From NCBI GenBank assembly GCA_963970005.1, contig CAXAMN010023361.1, positions 1,725,456-1,789,455 on the forward strand: 64,000 nucleotides of DNA, in the 5' to 3' direction. Positions 1 to 9,810 of the stretch are shown here, in pieces; position 1 is the first letter of the stretch, and each line of letters opens with the position of its first letter. The notes under the pieces were generated by a model. That model ran no database searches and was not told the origin of the DNA. It worked only from the letters and a program-made list of their open reading frames with translations. Both the position numbers and the translations under genes were made by a program. Source of the DNA: Durusdinium trenchii (lineage: Eukaryota > Sar > Dinophyceae > Suessiales > Symbiodiniaceae).

Positions 1-642
1 GTGACCAGCGTGTCTGGTGCTGTGATTTCTTGGCGTGGATGCTGTTTGAAGTGTTTCAGTAGGAGACAGGAGGTCCCCGCGTTGTCGTCTGCAGAAGCAG
101 AAGCGATCGCCATCACGGAGGCTAGCAAAGAACTTGTAGCTCTGGGGATGTTGATTGAGACAGCGCGTGACGGGATCCCTCTTGATGAGATAGGCATGCC
201 AGCCAAGACCACAGGAAGCATGAAGTTGCATTTATACAACGATGGGAAAGCGGCTATTTCCATTTCTACCATGGAGGGTTTGCTTCGACGTGTCAAGCAC
301 ATGGAACTGCGAGCACATTATGTGAAGTACCTCCATCGACGACGTCGCTTGACCTTGGAACACTGGGAAGGTGTTTCCAACCCGTCCGACGGTCTTACGA
401 AAAGTTGCAAGCTCATCGAGATGTGGCTGAACCTTTGCAATGCTGTAGGACTTGTATCTGGTTTGGAAGAGGATAAGGCAGCATTGTTGAGGGGTTTGTC
501 TCGAGACGATGATGGCGACGAACTTCCGACCGATGAACGTTCAGTTCGAGAAGGGGAGTATGCTCATCGTGCGTGTTTCTTGCATTTTTCGTCCGTTGGT
601 GCTCGGAAAGGTGACAGAAGATTTGGGCATTGCGCCTGTTGA
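1..642 (+). CDS. 3' end of a Ty1/copia polyprotein (RNase H region), cut by the window edge
   Basis: The frame is open from base 1 to a TGA at 640-642, so the start lies outside the window. It reads as the C-terminal RNase H part of a copia-type Pol, the enzyme that degrades the RNA strand during reverse transcription. Visible motifs are SSAEAEAIA (acidic residue after the serine pair), YNDGKAAI (second acid), KHMELRAHYVKY, and NPSDGLTK, the counterpart of the family's HxADxxTK. A charged tail of about 70 residues follows and has no recognised domain. The downstream sequence is GT-rich and non-coding, as expected for the 3' part of an LTR element. No LTR pair can be seen because the 5' half is missing. 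It is not the same family as the complete element at 54-62 kb. Family assignment is secure; activity cannot be judged. Confidence 0.85.
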   Translation: MTSVSGAVISWRGCCLKCFSRRQEVPALSSAEAEAIAITEASKELVALGMLIETARDGIPLDEIGMPAKTTGSMKLHLYNDGKAAISISTMEGLLRRVKHMELRAHYVKYLHRRRRLTLEHWEGVSNPSDGLTKSCKLIEMWLNLCNAVGLVSGLEEDKAALLRGLSRDDDGDELPTDERSVREGEYAHRACFLHFSSVGARKGDRRFGHCAC

Positions 643-1632
643 ATGTTGAACTTCGTCGAAAATGCTTTTTCCGGAACAGTTTTCCAGCAGAAAGTTGACA
701 TTGGAGAGTTTCTGAATCTGTTTTGTCCGTTTTCGTTGTTGTCCGTCTGTGTTCGGATCCGTCCGGATGAGTTCGGAAGAGTTTCGGTTGTCTTTTGTGT
801 GCAGCGTGTGGATTTGGAACCTCTTGTTGAGTGGCCAGAACTTTAGTGGAAGGACGTGTCCGAGAGCAGTCGTTGAGGTGCGACTAGGTTCGGAGGTGTA
901 GGATGACTGTTTCTTGTCGATTTAGGAGCCTTCTGTTCTGTGGTGCAGTGTTTTGAGTTTTGCTTAATTTGCGTTTTGCACTTTTCTTGGAATCTGGATG
1001 AGCATTCACTGAGGAATCCTGTTTGCTTCACCGAATGTCCGGATAGCTACCTCTTTCCTAAGGAAATGGAGACGTTTGACCTGTAGAAACCTTTTGCTGT
1101 GACACTTTTCCTTGTTTGGACTGTTCTCGGGACCGTGAGACAGTGGAACTGAGTGATGACGCCCGCTGCCATTTTTGGTTTAAGGAAGAAGACTGAGGAA
1201 TCGACCTGCTTCCAGGGCTGAAGGCCGAGGGTTTGAAGTGTGAAGAGTTTTCGTTGTGTTTTTGTGACACTTGAAGCCTTGGGGTTGGACTACAGTAAGG
1301 AGTCGCGAACCATAAGTAGTGCTGACCAGGGTTTGGAGTGACAGACATGTTTGTTCGTGTGTGGTTTTGATGCCAGGGTTGCATGGTTGAGATGAGCATT
1401 TGAAGCTTCAGTCAGATTTGCACTTGTGGTCGCAGTTGTGCAAAAAGGGTTTCGTGAACAATGTCCTTTTTTTCAGGGTTGTAATGTTTTGAGGGTCTAG
1501 AACAATCCTTTTTCTTTGTGCTGTGTGTCGAGGTGTTTTGTTTCATGTGCTGGGATTGCATGGCTCAGTGCTCGAGCTCGACTTTTGTTCGCCTGTGTTG
1601 CTTGGACCTCATCTTTCGGTGTTGCCGTCATC
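643..1632 (+). other. GT-rich, A-poor non-coding tract between two ORFs
   Basis: No convincing coding frame is visible. The + strand is strongly enriched in T and G, the look of untranslated or LTR-proximal sequence of dinoflagellate retroelements. It separates the copia RNase H end from the next ORF by about 990 bases. Confidence 0.5.
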
Positions 1633-3102
1633 ATGTCTTCTCCTCCGGCAGTTCCTGAAGTGCGTGTTATGGATGCTGCTGAGGACCCTGCTGCGGCAGG
1701 ATCCATGACGGGAGCTCCTATGGAAGCTCCGGTGGCGAAAGCCGCCGGGCCGGCAGGCCCACCAGTACCGGTGATGATTCCTGACGAGCCAAACATCTCA
1801 GGGAGCACTGTGCATGGAGTGTTTTTGGAGGGGAAGGACCTCCTTGAGATTCCGATCGAAGAGATCCTTGCTCTCTCGTTGTCATCCATTGAGCCAGCTG
1901 ATTCGCTCATCAACGACGTTTGCTATGAGGTATCGAAAACAGAGGCCGAACGCTGGCACCGGTCCGCAGACCTGGCCCAGGACAATGTGTACCGCTTGAA
2001 GGCACAGATGGACCAGTTGGTGCGGCAGCATGCTTCGGACCCTTCACAGCCTCTCGAGGAGACCAGGGTTCCGATGGATTCGGAAGACTATGGTGGCCTG
2101 TCCCATGCCGATCTGGCGCGCAAGCACCAGGGGATGGTGGCTCGGCTCCAGCAACTCCGATGTGGTGCCACGTTTTGGGGCCATGTGTATTTTCAATCTC
2201 TGAGTGCACTCCCCGACAGCGTTCGACATACCACGCTGGGCACAACGGATGGTTTGCATGACCTGCTCCGTTGGAGCGTTGGGAGGTTTTCCAAGCTGAG
2301 TGAATTGTTTGGCCAGCTGGGAGACTATGTTGGACAGCTCTCCGAGTCGGATGCCAAAACGCAGCAGCATTTTGTCACCACTGCCGCCCAGGTGCACGAT
2401 TTAGCAAACGGCATTGTGGGGCTTTCTAGCTCAATAAGGCATTGTCAGGATGAGATGCTGAAATCAGCAAGGGCGACGGCGAAGTCCACGTCGGACACCC
2501 TATGGCAGGTCAGCGGAACTGGCAAGACTGTCAACACGCCCTTGAAGGAGGTGATCATGGGTGTGTCCAAGGTGGTAAGCCAATTGGATGGCACGGTGAC
2601 CAAGCAGTCCAAGTCACTCGAGAAGGTCGCGACGCTTCTTGAAAAGCTGAACTCGACAATGGAAGCATTGGTCGAAGTGGAGCGTCGGAAGTCATCGATG
2701 GTCGCTCAGATGAGGGGTGGTTCTGCGCCAGGCACTGGAGGAGGTTCGACCAATATCCCACCTCCTGGACCAGCCAGTGGACCAGCCAGTGGACCAGCCA
2801 GTGGGCCAGCAACTTCGCCTCCGGCGACTGCGCCGCCAGCAATGGCCGCGGGACTCCCGCAGGCGACATTGGGTACGGGTGGGATTTTTACCCCCCAAAC
2901 TCCAAACGTACAGCCGAAATTGATGCCGTCGACATTAACGCCACCAGCGCCTTCGGCTTTTCCTCCACCTCCAGGGTTCGCGCCCCCGCCTGTGTTTGGA
3001 TCTGGACCGCCAAGTGTCCCGGCATCAAGTCCGCAATGGAAGCGAGTTCGACTTGCGGACGGCTCCTGGAATTGGGCGGAAGCCGACCAAGGCGATATCT
3101 GA
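1633..3102 (+). CDS. Unknown 490-residue protein, helical core and proline-rich tail, retroelement-linked
   Basis: I do not recognise the family. The frame is open further upstream, but the first ATG is at 1633 and begins MSSPPAVPEV. The first 70 residues are rich in Ala, Pro and Gly. Residues from about 95 to 360 look helical with charged heptads (for example KTEAERWHRSADLAQDN and KSLEKVATLLEKLNSTM), suggesting coiled coil. The tail is low-complexity Pro/Gly/Ser/Ala, with three direct 12-nt copies encoding GPAS at 2768-2803, and ends in RVRLADGSWNWAEADQGDI. There is no zinc knuckle, protease or transmembrane segment. It lies 1 kb after a copia RNase H end on the same strand, in the same GT-skewed tract. 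That suggests an extra 3' ORF of the same element, or the gag of a neighbouring one. The length and the clean frame argue that it is real coding sequence. Confidence 0.6.
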   Translation: MSSPPAVPEVRVMDAAEDPAAAGSMTGAPMEAPVAKAAGPAGPPVPVMIPDEPNISGSTVHGVFLEGKDLLEIPIEEILALSLSSIEPADSLINDVCYEVSKTEAERWHRSADLAQDNVYRLKAQMDQLVRQHASDPSQPLEETRVPMDSEDYGGLSHADLARKHQGMVARLQQLRCGATFWGHVYFQSLSALPDSVRHTTLGTTDGLHDLLRWSVGRFSKLSELFGQLGDYVGQLSESDAKTQQHFVTTAAQVHDLANGIVGLSSSIRHCQDEMLKSARATAKSTSDTLWQVSGTGKTVNTPLKEVIMGVSKVVSQLDGTVTKQSKSLEKVATLLEKLNSTMEALVEVERRKSSMVAQMRGGSAPGTGGGSTNIPPPGPASGPASGPASGPATSPPATAPPAMAAGLPQATLGTGGIFTPQTPNVQPKLMPSTLTPPAPSAFPPPPGFAPPPVFGSGPPSVPASSPQWKRVRLADGSWNWAEADQGDI

Positions 3103-3540
3103 TCTAGAGTAACCTTGGCTGATATCTGATCTTGAAGATCATGATGCCTCGACTTTCGGGGAAGTAAATTCCTAGAAAGTTCGACCAAGGCCATTTTTTT
3201 GTTTGACAGCGGCCAGCCCGCATCGATGGAAAAAGGATTCGCTCAGAGGGATTTGACATTCGATGTGCAGTTGTTCAATTTGATCTTGTGAGATGCAGTT
3301 TGGAAGGGATTTGAAGTCTTGTCAACTTTGATGTTTGAGTAGGAGAAGATTCTTGTTAAGTTGATGTGAGACTACCTTGCTTGATTGCACAGGGTTTTAT
3401 CCAACAGAAATGTCTGACTGTGCCAGGTTGACCAGGGGGAAACCGGCCTGGAGGTCAGTGGAAGTGTGTTCACGAGAGATCAAGGGTTGAGAACTGCGAG
3501 ATTGAGGGATGTCATTTGCATTTGCATCCAGGGATCACGG

Positions 3541-3842
3541 CAAACAGTAGAAAAGGGTTTGTAGCTAGCAGGGGTTCTAGCCTCCTTTGATTGCTGTGAA
3601 CTTTGGACCGTGTGACATTTGATGTCGAGTCGATTGGTTGCAGTTGAAGTGAAGAGAAAGGGTTTGAGAGTTTGAGACATGCAGTGGAAGTCAAACAGTA
3701 GCCGAGGGATTGTATCTAGCGAGGGTTGGCTAGTTTCCTTTTTACTTGCTGTTTGATGCTGTGTGAAGCTTTTGGCACGTTGAATGTGACAGGTTTTGTC
3801 TTCAGGAATCTTCGTTTGCTTGACCTGTCAGGTGACCACTTG
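3541..3842 (+). repeat. Imperfect tandem duplication, period about 151 bp
   Basis: Two diverged copies begin with CAAACAGTAG at 3541 and 3692. They share blocks such as GGGTTTGTAGCTAGC versus GGGATTGTATCTAGC, then a TTGCTGT-TGTGAA segment and GTGACA further along. The divergence indicates an old duplication within the GT-rich tail of the element. Confidence 0.6.
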
Positions 3843-4804
3843 AGACCTTGTATGGTTTCAGGGTCCCAGTGATGACAGAAGCAGAGGCGAAGAGCTGGCT
3901 CCGTGCAGCTCTCTGAAGCCCTGCTGTCTGAGGGACCTTGAATCCTTGTTGCTTTGCTTGCTTGGTTGAAGCATGGTTGATTGGTTGATCTTGATTTGAA
4001 CTTGCTTGAAGCTCGTTGTTCTCGATTCGTTGACGTTTGATCGACCTGGAGACCATTTTGAACCACAGGAGTTGAGATCTTAGTTGATGCTCGAACCTTA
4101 GTTGCTCAGAGAAAACGAATTGAAGAGAAGAAGAAGACAGGAAGACCAGGAGAAGGTACGAGGTGACCCAAGAAGGGGTGTGAAAAGTGTGGGTAGCACG
4201 CCTGTACAGTGTGTGGATCACCTAGTACCTCTTTGTAGTGGAACTTTTTCGTTTTCTGTCCTTGGGGTTGGAGCTGAGTAGGGATCTTCCTCTCTGGAGT
4301 GTGTTTGCTTTGACCACCTTAGCAGGACTAAGTGGAATGTGACCAGAAGTGGCTAGGAGCATGTCTAGAGAAGCCCTAAGTATAGAGCTGTAGTGCTTGA
4401 GATGAGCTGTGTATAGCCTAGCTTTGCTTGAGAGTGTTTGGAGATGCCTTCTTGTACTTTTAGTATGTTTTGGACGACTGTGACCAGTCAGACCTCTTCA
4501 GAGAAGAGTGGACGAACAGACATACAGTCAAACCGACTGTTATGTTTGGCTCAAGAGCGGGATTCGCAAAAGGGTCGCACACGCTTCCGTGTTTTCACAA
4601 TTTTCGAGTAGTTCATGGGGCCTTGCATGTGTCGGCCAAACCTCGACTGGCCGCGTTTGAAGGAAATGTCGGTACCTGACTGCTGCATCTTTGCAGCGCC
4701 AATGCTACTCCGTGCAAACCCATTGCCACCCACGGAGCATGTCTCGCCTAGCTCCCGTTGCAAAGCCGTTTTGGAGCCGAGGTTGTTTCGATATGCTCCC
4801 TTTG

Positions 4805-4822
4805 CCCCCCGCCTCCGGGGGG
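4805..4822. other. GC-only hairpin
   Basis: CCCCCCG and CGGGGGG form a perfect 7-bp stem around a 4-base CCTC loop. It lies in non-coding sequence shortly after the end of the GT-skewed tract. Confidence 0.5.
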
Positions 4823-5164
4823 GAACTGGACAAGCTGCTCCCGTGGCCTTTTTGATTGATGTTCGCTTTGCACTGCCTTTCGTCCTCGGCAATGTGTAAA
4901 TTCCGATTACCCACTTCTTGTCCGTACATGCTTGGTCTGCCTGCTGCTTAGCAGTCCGCCTGACTTGCAGGGTTGTCCAGTTTTGTCTTGTGGACCACTT
5001 TGATACGAGCTCATAGGAGCCGGCCGATGGCTCCTACAATGCAGTGGTGCAAAGCGTGTCCTGGCGACTGACCATTGAGGAAGATGTCTGGGGTCTCCAA
5101 TTGAACCAAATGCACAAGAACACGCACTTAGGTGCTCACTTGCATGTGTGATCGTTAGGCCAAA

Positions 5165-6688
5165 TTGGATCCTGAAGAGCGTCAAATCTTTGAGCATCTC
5201 TGGACAGAAGATCCACACGATCGCCTCTTGGCAGAGATCATGTTGCTGAAGCTCAAACAGCATGGCAAGGAACTAGATCCTGACTGCGAGATCCCGGCCT
5301 TGGCCATTTCCGCAGCGACAGTCCTACGGCTACACTGCAAGAGTTTCCAAAGCCACAGGGGTCCGCAATGGTTGGAAGGGTTGGTCATTCGATGTGACCA
5401 CAGTTTTTCTGTCAGGAGAGAATCTGCAGCGCAATGTGTGTGTGTGTGTGTGCGAGCTCCTGAAGAAGGGCTGCCTACCGTGGACGAAGAGCCTGGAGGT
5501 GAGCTCATGCAGATCCTTCGCTCAGCCTACGGCCTTGTTGAAAGCCCTCGACTCTGGTACTTGAGGGCAAGTAAACTGTTGACATTGACGCCATTGAACG
5601 AGATGCCAATCAGCAAGAGCAGTTTTGTTGCTTCTGATGATCCCCAAGCGTGGGCACTGCTCAGCCTTCATGTGGACGATGGCTTGCTGTTCGGCTCAGA
5701 ACAGGATGAACGCTTCAAGAAGCTCAAGAAAGACATTAATGGCATGTTCACGATCAAGGAGAAGACCATTCCCTTGACCTTTTTGGGTGTGGATTTGAAA
5801 GAACAGCAGGGAGAACTCTATGACGACATGTCCAACTACTTCAACAAGATCTCCCTGCCGGACTTGAAGCCCAGTGCCAAGAATGACACTCCCTTGAATC
5901 CACAACAGCTGACCTCCTACAGGCAACTGGTGATGAGTTTGCGATGGCCCGGGCAACAGTCCATGCCCCAGCTTTTGTATAAGGTCAGCAAGCTTGCTCA
6001 ACACGCCACTAAAGCTACTATGGGGGATTACAAGATGGCTTTGCAGTTGTATGAAGAATGTCGTGAAGAGGCAAAGCAAGGCCGTGCAGTGCTTCCGTAT
6101 CCAAAGATACCTGGCCGTCTCTTTGTAGTGACATACTTTGATGCCAGCTTGGGCAAAGAGAAGGACGGAAAATCGCAACTCGGAGCAGTGCACTTCCTGA
6201 CAAATGAAGAGGTGGCAAAAAGGCCCCAACCTGCTGCAGCAATCGACTACACGACTAATAAAAGCAGCAGAGTCGTCAGGAGTTCTATGGCCGCGGAATC
6301 TTGTTCCCTCAGCCTCGCGGTGGACAGACACCTCTACATCCGCCTCATTGCGGATATGATGATCCATGGCGTCTTCGAAGTCACGCAAGACTGGCGTGCA
6401 CGCCTGCGAGTTGGCGGTGGCGTCGTAACAGATGCGAAATCGTTGTTCGATCATCTTTGTACAACCGGGCAAATTCCAACAGAACGCCAAACGATGCTGG
6501 ATCTTTTGGTGGCAAAGGATTTGCTCGAGCAAGAGGTGTTCAGGCTGTATTGGGTCCCCACACATCGACAGCACGCAGATGGCCTTACAAAGGCCATACT
6601 TGACGAAGAAGACCATCAGCCTGAAAGAAACCGCGGAAGAGAAAGCGACAGAAGATCACCGACGTCAGCTTCGGAAGGGACAACGTGA
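5165..6688 (+). pseudogene. Decayed Ty1/copia pol fragment: RT core and RNase H
   Basis: From about residue 110 the frame contains the copia RT motifs AYGLVESPRLWY and LHVDDGLLFG (the YVDD catalytic box). It continues into an RNase H with YFDAS, MAAES, VTDAKSLFD and THRQHADGLTKA. The first 110 residues do not match RT, and the finger and AFLNG-type part expected before AYGL is missing. A (TG)n microsatellite at 5435-5452 is read as Cys-Val repeats, so the 5' part looks rearranged. After ADGLTKA the expected basic, Arg-rich tail is in another frame (RRQLRKGQRERRKERSKQ, stop at about 6789-6791), which implies a frameshift near 6.60 kb. No flanking LTRs were found. This is a dead copy from a family different from the 54-62 kb element. 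RT/RNase H identity is firm; the start given is arbitrary. Confidence 0.8.
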
Positions 6689-6948
6689 GCGGAGGAAGGA
6701 ACGCTCAAAGCAGATGGTGGCACCATCGGCTGTGGCAGCGCCAAAAGAATGTGGCCGCGCCACCACGAAGCATGGCGGCGCCAGCTTCTAATTCAAAGGC
6801 CAACACACCAACACCCTTCTTTCCCAATGTGGAAATTGACCAGTGGTGGATAGCGGTGGTGTGTTGTGTCGCATGCATGTGCATACCGCAGCTTGTACAA
6901 GCGGTCTACGAAAAAGGCAGAGCACTTCGGCAGCGCCTTTCGTTTTGA
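6685..6948 (+). CDS. Small ORF with one membrane segment at the 3' end of the copia fragment
   Basis: The frame overlaps the end of the RT/RNase H frame and stops with TGA at 6946. It contains a hydrophobic stretch, WWIAVVCCVACMCIPQLV, followed by a basic tail (YEKGRALRQR), as in a type II or tail-anchored single-pass protein. There is no family match. The apparent start is GTG, which is not credible for a nuclear eukaryotic gene, so it is probably a shifted piece of the same pol 3' region. Kept as a weak call. Confidence 0.25.
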   Translation: MSGGRNAQSRWWHHRLWQRQKNVAAPPRSMAAPASNSKANTPTPFFPNVEIDQWWIAVVCCVACMCIPQLVQAVYEKGRALRQRLSF

Positions 6949-9175
6949 GCCCATACTCACTCCGCAGTAGTAACTTGACAGTGTGAATTGACAAGGTCAT
7001 GGGACGGGGTGCAGTCAAGTCAGCCCGTAGCCACAGGTCCTGTAACCATTTTCATCTGCCCTAAAATGGACGAGAAAAGAGGCAGATGACTCACATGATC
7101 CGGAATGGGTTCCACCCACTGCGATGAGGCCAAGTTATTATCGATCTTCGCTGTGATTTGGTGGATTCCGAGGCCAGCCCTGTGCTGTGAGGTTGAGCTA
7201 GAAACTTGTGATGTAGGTGTTGCCAACCACAAGAGGCTGTAGGGGCACGTGCATGTGTCAAAATACGGGCACCTGACAGCAGAAGAAAATTCAACAGACA
7301 TTTCACCTATTTGGGTCAGGGTGTTGTCTTCATTTTGAGAAACACCTTTTTCCTTAGAAGTCAAACGACTACTTTTTGACCACTAAAGTAAAACACGTTT
7401 CTTTTTAAGTCACCTAAAGAAAAAATAGCCTTGGACTATTGTTTTTGTTGGCTGTTGGCACCCTGGCGGCTGAGATTAGTTCCTGCAAATGGCTGTTGAG
7501 TTTCTGGTGGAGAAGGGATTATTTGCAACTGATCGACGCTTTGGAGTTGTGAAGCACTAGGTAAAGAGCCAGATATCCAGATATCGTATTGGATTATTTC
7601 CATACAAACCGTTGTAGGATTGAGATGAACTTGGCCATCCTGAAGTTGCTAGCCGATTATCCAACGAAGTTGCTTGCGGCTAACAAAATGCCGACGCAGA
7701 ACTGCAACATTCAAAGCCATCGCAAGGTACAAAACCATTTTTTGAATCCCCTGGGCTGGCCTGCCACGGATACCCTTTCCATTCACTCTTTGTCAAAATC
7801 ATAGCGCTTAGAGTGCAAGGCGACTTTCGAAATCAATCAATCAGACATTGAACGCATTCAGCTGGATCAGTGTTCATTCTGATTCTAACTATAAAACAAT
7901 TGACAATTGAATGGACGGTCAGTAATGATTGTGATTCCAGCCATTTGATGGGAACGTGAATCCCATTTTGAGTTGGACGTTATTTCTGCATCTATTTTGG
8001 AACACTTAGATGTCCATTTTTTCAAGGCTTCGGGGCTATACTTTGTACATTCTCTTCCTCTGAGATACCCTTGTACCTTCCATTGCGTGTATGCAAAAAA
8101 GCGCGTCACACGTCTACCATACGTCTTCCATTTAGGCCACAAACTTTTAAACCATGGAAAAACCGGTGGCCAGTCCAGACAGGAAGGTCCGCCCTCCCGT
8201 TACCAAAATCACGGCCTCGGGCGGAGGCAGAGATCGTACCTTGGATTGCCAGGCCGCTGGAGAGAAGGTGGGTTCAAGTTTGCTTTGGATTTGTGAGAAC
8301 CGAAGCTCTTTCCTTGACTTCCGAATCAAGGGACACTCAAATGGCACGCAGGATTCTTGGATGATTTCTGAGTTCATTCAGTGGTTTTGGTCTTCTCGCA
8401 TCAAATGTTTAGTGGGTTCCTCCATACCTTGAGGCGACAAGGGCACTCTATCAGATCAAGCATGCAAGTAATCTTTTGCTTTCAAAAGATTTGGATCAAC
8501 ATGGAACGCCACAGGAGCAGCATCTGGGATCAAAGAACCTGACTTGGAACCATGGAGGGGACAGAGATGCACGGAACAGAGGGACTTCAAGAATCTGCAT
8601 GATGGTGGTCGAACATGTGTGTTTTCAGTGCGGCCATTGACATGGGCTCAGGGTCACACCGAGGAGACAAATGATTGTAACCCTCCACCAGCATGGTGGT
8701 CAACTGCATCTTTTGTCGGAGTGTGCCTTTCTTTGTTGACAGGCAGCATCCTTGGACCATGTCATGGTCCAACGTGACTGGCCTGCAAAAGGGGGATTCG
8801 CTCCAGGGCAAAATGGAAAGTTGAAGACCTCTGGAAACTAGAGGAAAATTGCTTTCCCTTTTTCCAACTATATTTGTGCACTTCCATATTCGTAAGTCAA
8901 TGATAGAACCATAGAAGCAGTGGCAGGATGTCAAGACAGATCACCCCGTAGTTTAGATTTGATCAAAGGACACGCAGAGCCTACTATATACGTTTGTTTT
9001 CATGCTGCAGTGCAACTGCATGAAGGATGGCAGAGGCATCAAAGAAAACAGAAAGGGATCAAAGAACAACAATCAGGGATCAAGAACATCAAAAGCAAAG
9101 CATTTAGGGATCAAGAAGAGAGAAAGACAGAAAAAAACACATTAAAGAGAAAGATGTCGCAGTTCGCTCTGCACG
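6949..9175. other. No recognisable gene
   Basis: Moderately AT-rich sequence with only short, composition-driven ORFs on both strands. Near 9054-9120 a short motif like GGGATCAAGAA recurs four times in imperfect form. I see no RNA gene or element boundary. Confidence 0.4.
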
Positions 9176-9810
9176 GTGCCAGGATCCGATTTAATTTCCT
9201 CACCGCCAATTTTTGGCTGCTATCATGCAGGCCACGACCGCATACACTCAGACTCATCCACTATCATTCGTGCTCCCTTCCGCTTCTCCTTCACTTGTTA
9301 TGAACACGAAAGCTTCACATGTGGGGTTATGCGGTTCTTCAATATTGATCCCCTACTCATGAAGGATGTCCTCAGCATGGCTTTGCACAGATGTTGTCAA
9401 GACCCTGAGATTTCTAGGTTTTGGACTACATGCCGCCACAGAAGTTCCACCAGCTTGCGCGGATGTGCTCCTTGCAAGGTGACACCATCCATTATGGCTA
9501 CTCCATGAACTGGATTTGTGAGGTCTATGGCTCTTGCATCATGGACTATGACAAACAGCCGCAGGTGCAGTCTGAGATTATCAAACAGTCGCATCAAATG
9601 TGTGAGATGACGGGCAAAATGGCTCCAGCCGGCAAGCTCTTGTTATTGCCACCCCATGACAGTCCCATGAACATTACCGGGTACACGCTGGCTATTGGGC
9701 TGCACAAGAAGTGGACGCAATACTTCTTTTCGGAAGAGATTGCGGGCGACGTGCAGGTTGGGGTGGCTTCCATGCAGACCTACAACCCCTTGGCAACCAC
9801 TGCAACTTGA
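9176..9810 (+). pseudogene. Unidentified coding block broken over two frames
   Basis: Two adjoining + strand segments read like protein rather than noise. The first (about 9260-9417) contains FTCGVMRFFNIDPLLMKDVL and SMALHRCCQDPEISRF. The second (about 9418-9810, ending in TGA at 9808) starts LDYMPPQKFHQLARMCSLQ and contains EVYGSCIMDYDKQ and SPMNITGYTLAIGLHKKW. They would join smoothly if one T were added in the T-run at 9419-9423, so a 1-nt deletion is the simplest reading. Alternatively TTTCTAG|GTT at 9411-9420 is an AG|G acceptor and the second segment is a separate exon. I do not recognise the family: there is no signal peptide, and no repeats or metal-binding motifs are evident. A large exon like this would be unusual beside the micro-exons of the other host genes, which favours a processed or retroelement origin. 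Confidence 0.4.

Larger units (their letters stand above)
3103..5164 (+). other. GT-rich region without a gene, then a transition to ordinary sequence near 4.5 kb
   Basis: No protein-like frame of useful length is seen on either strand. From 3103 to about 4480 the + strand keeps the T/G excess of the preceding retroelement and includes an imperfect tandem duplication (separate entry). After about 4550 the skew disappears. Confidence 0.45.

Noticed and set aside
4551..4892. Minus-strand basic ORF that resembles the start of a histone-like protein (MPRTKGSAKRTS)
   Set aside because: Only the first residues are basic; the rest matches no histone or dinoflagellate nuclear protein, and the frame runs over the GC hairpin.
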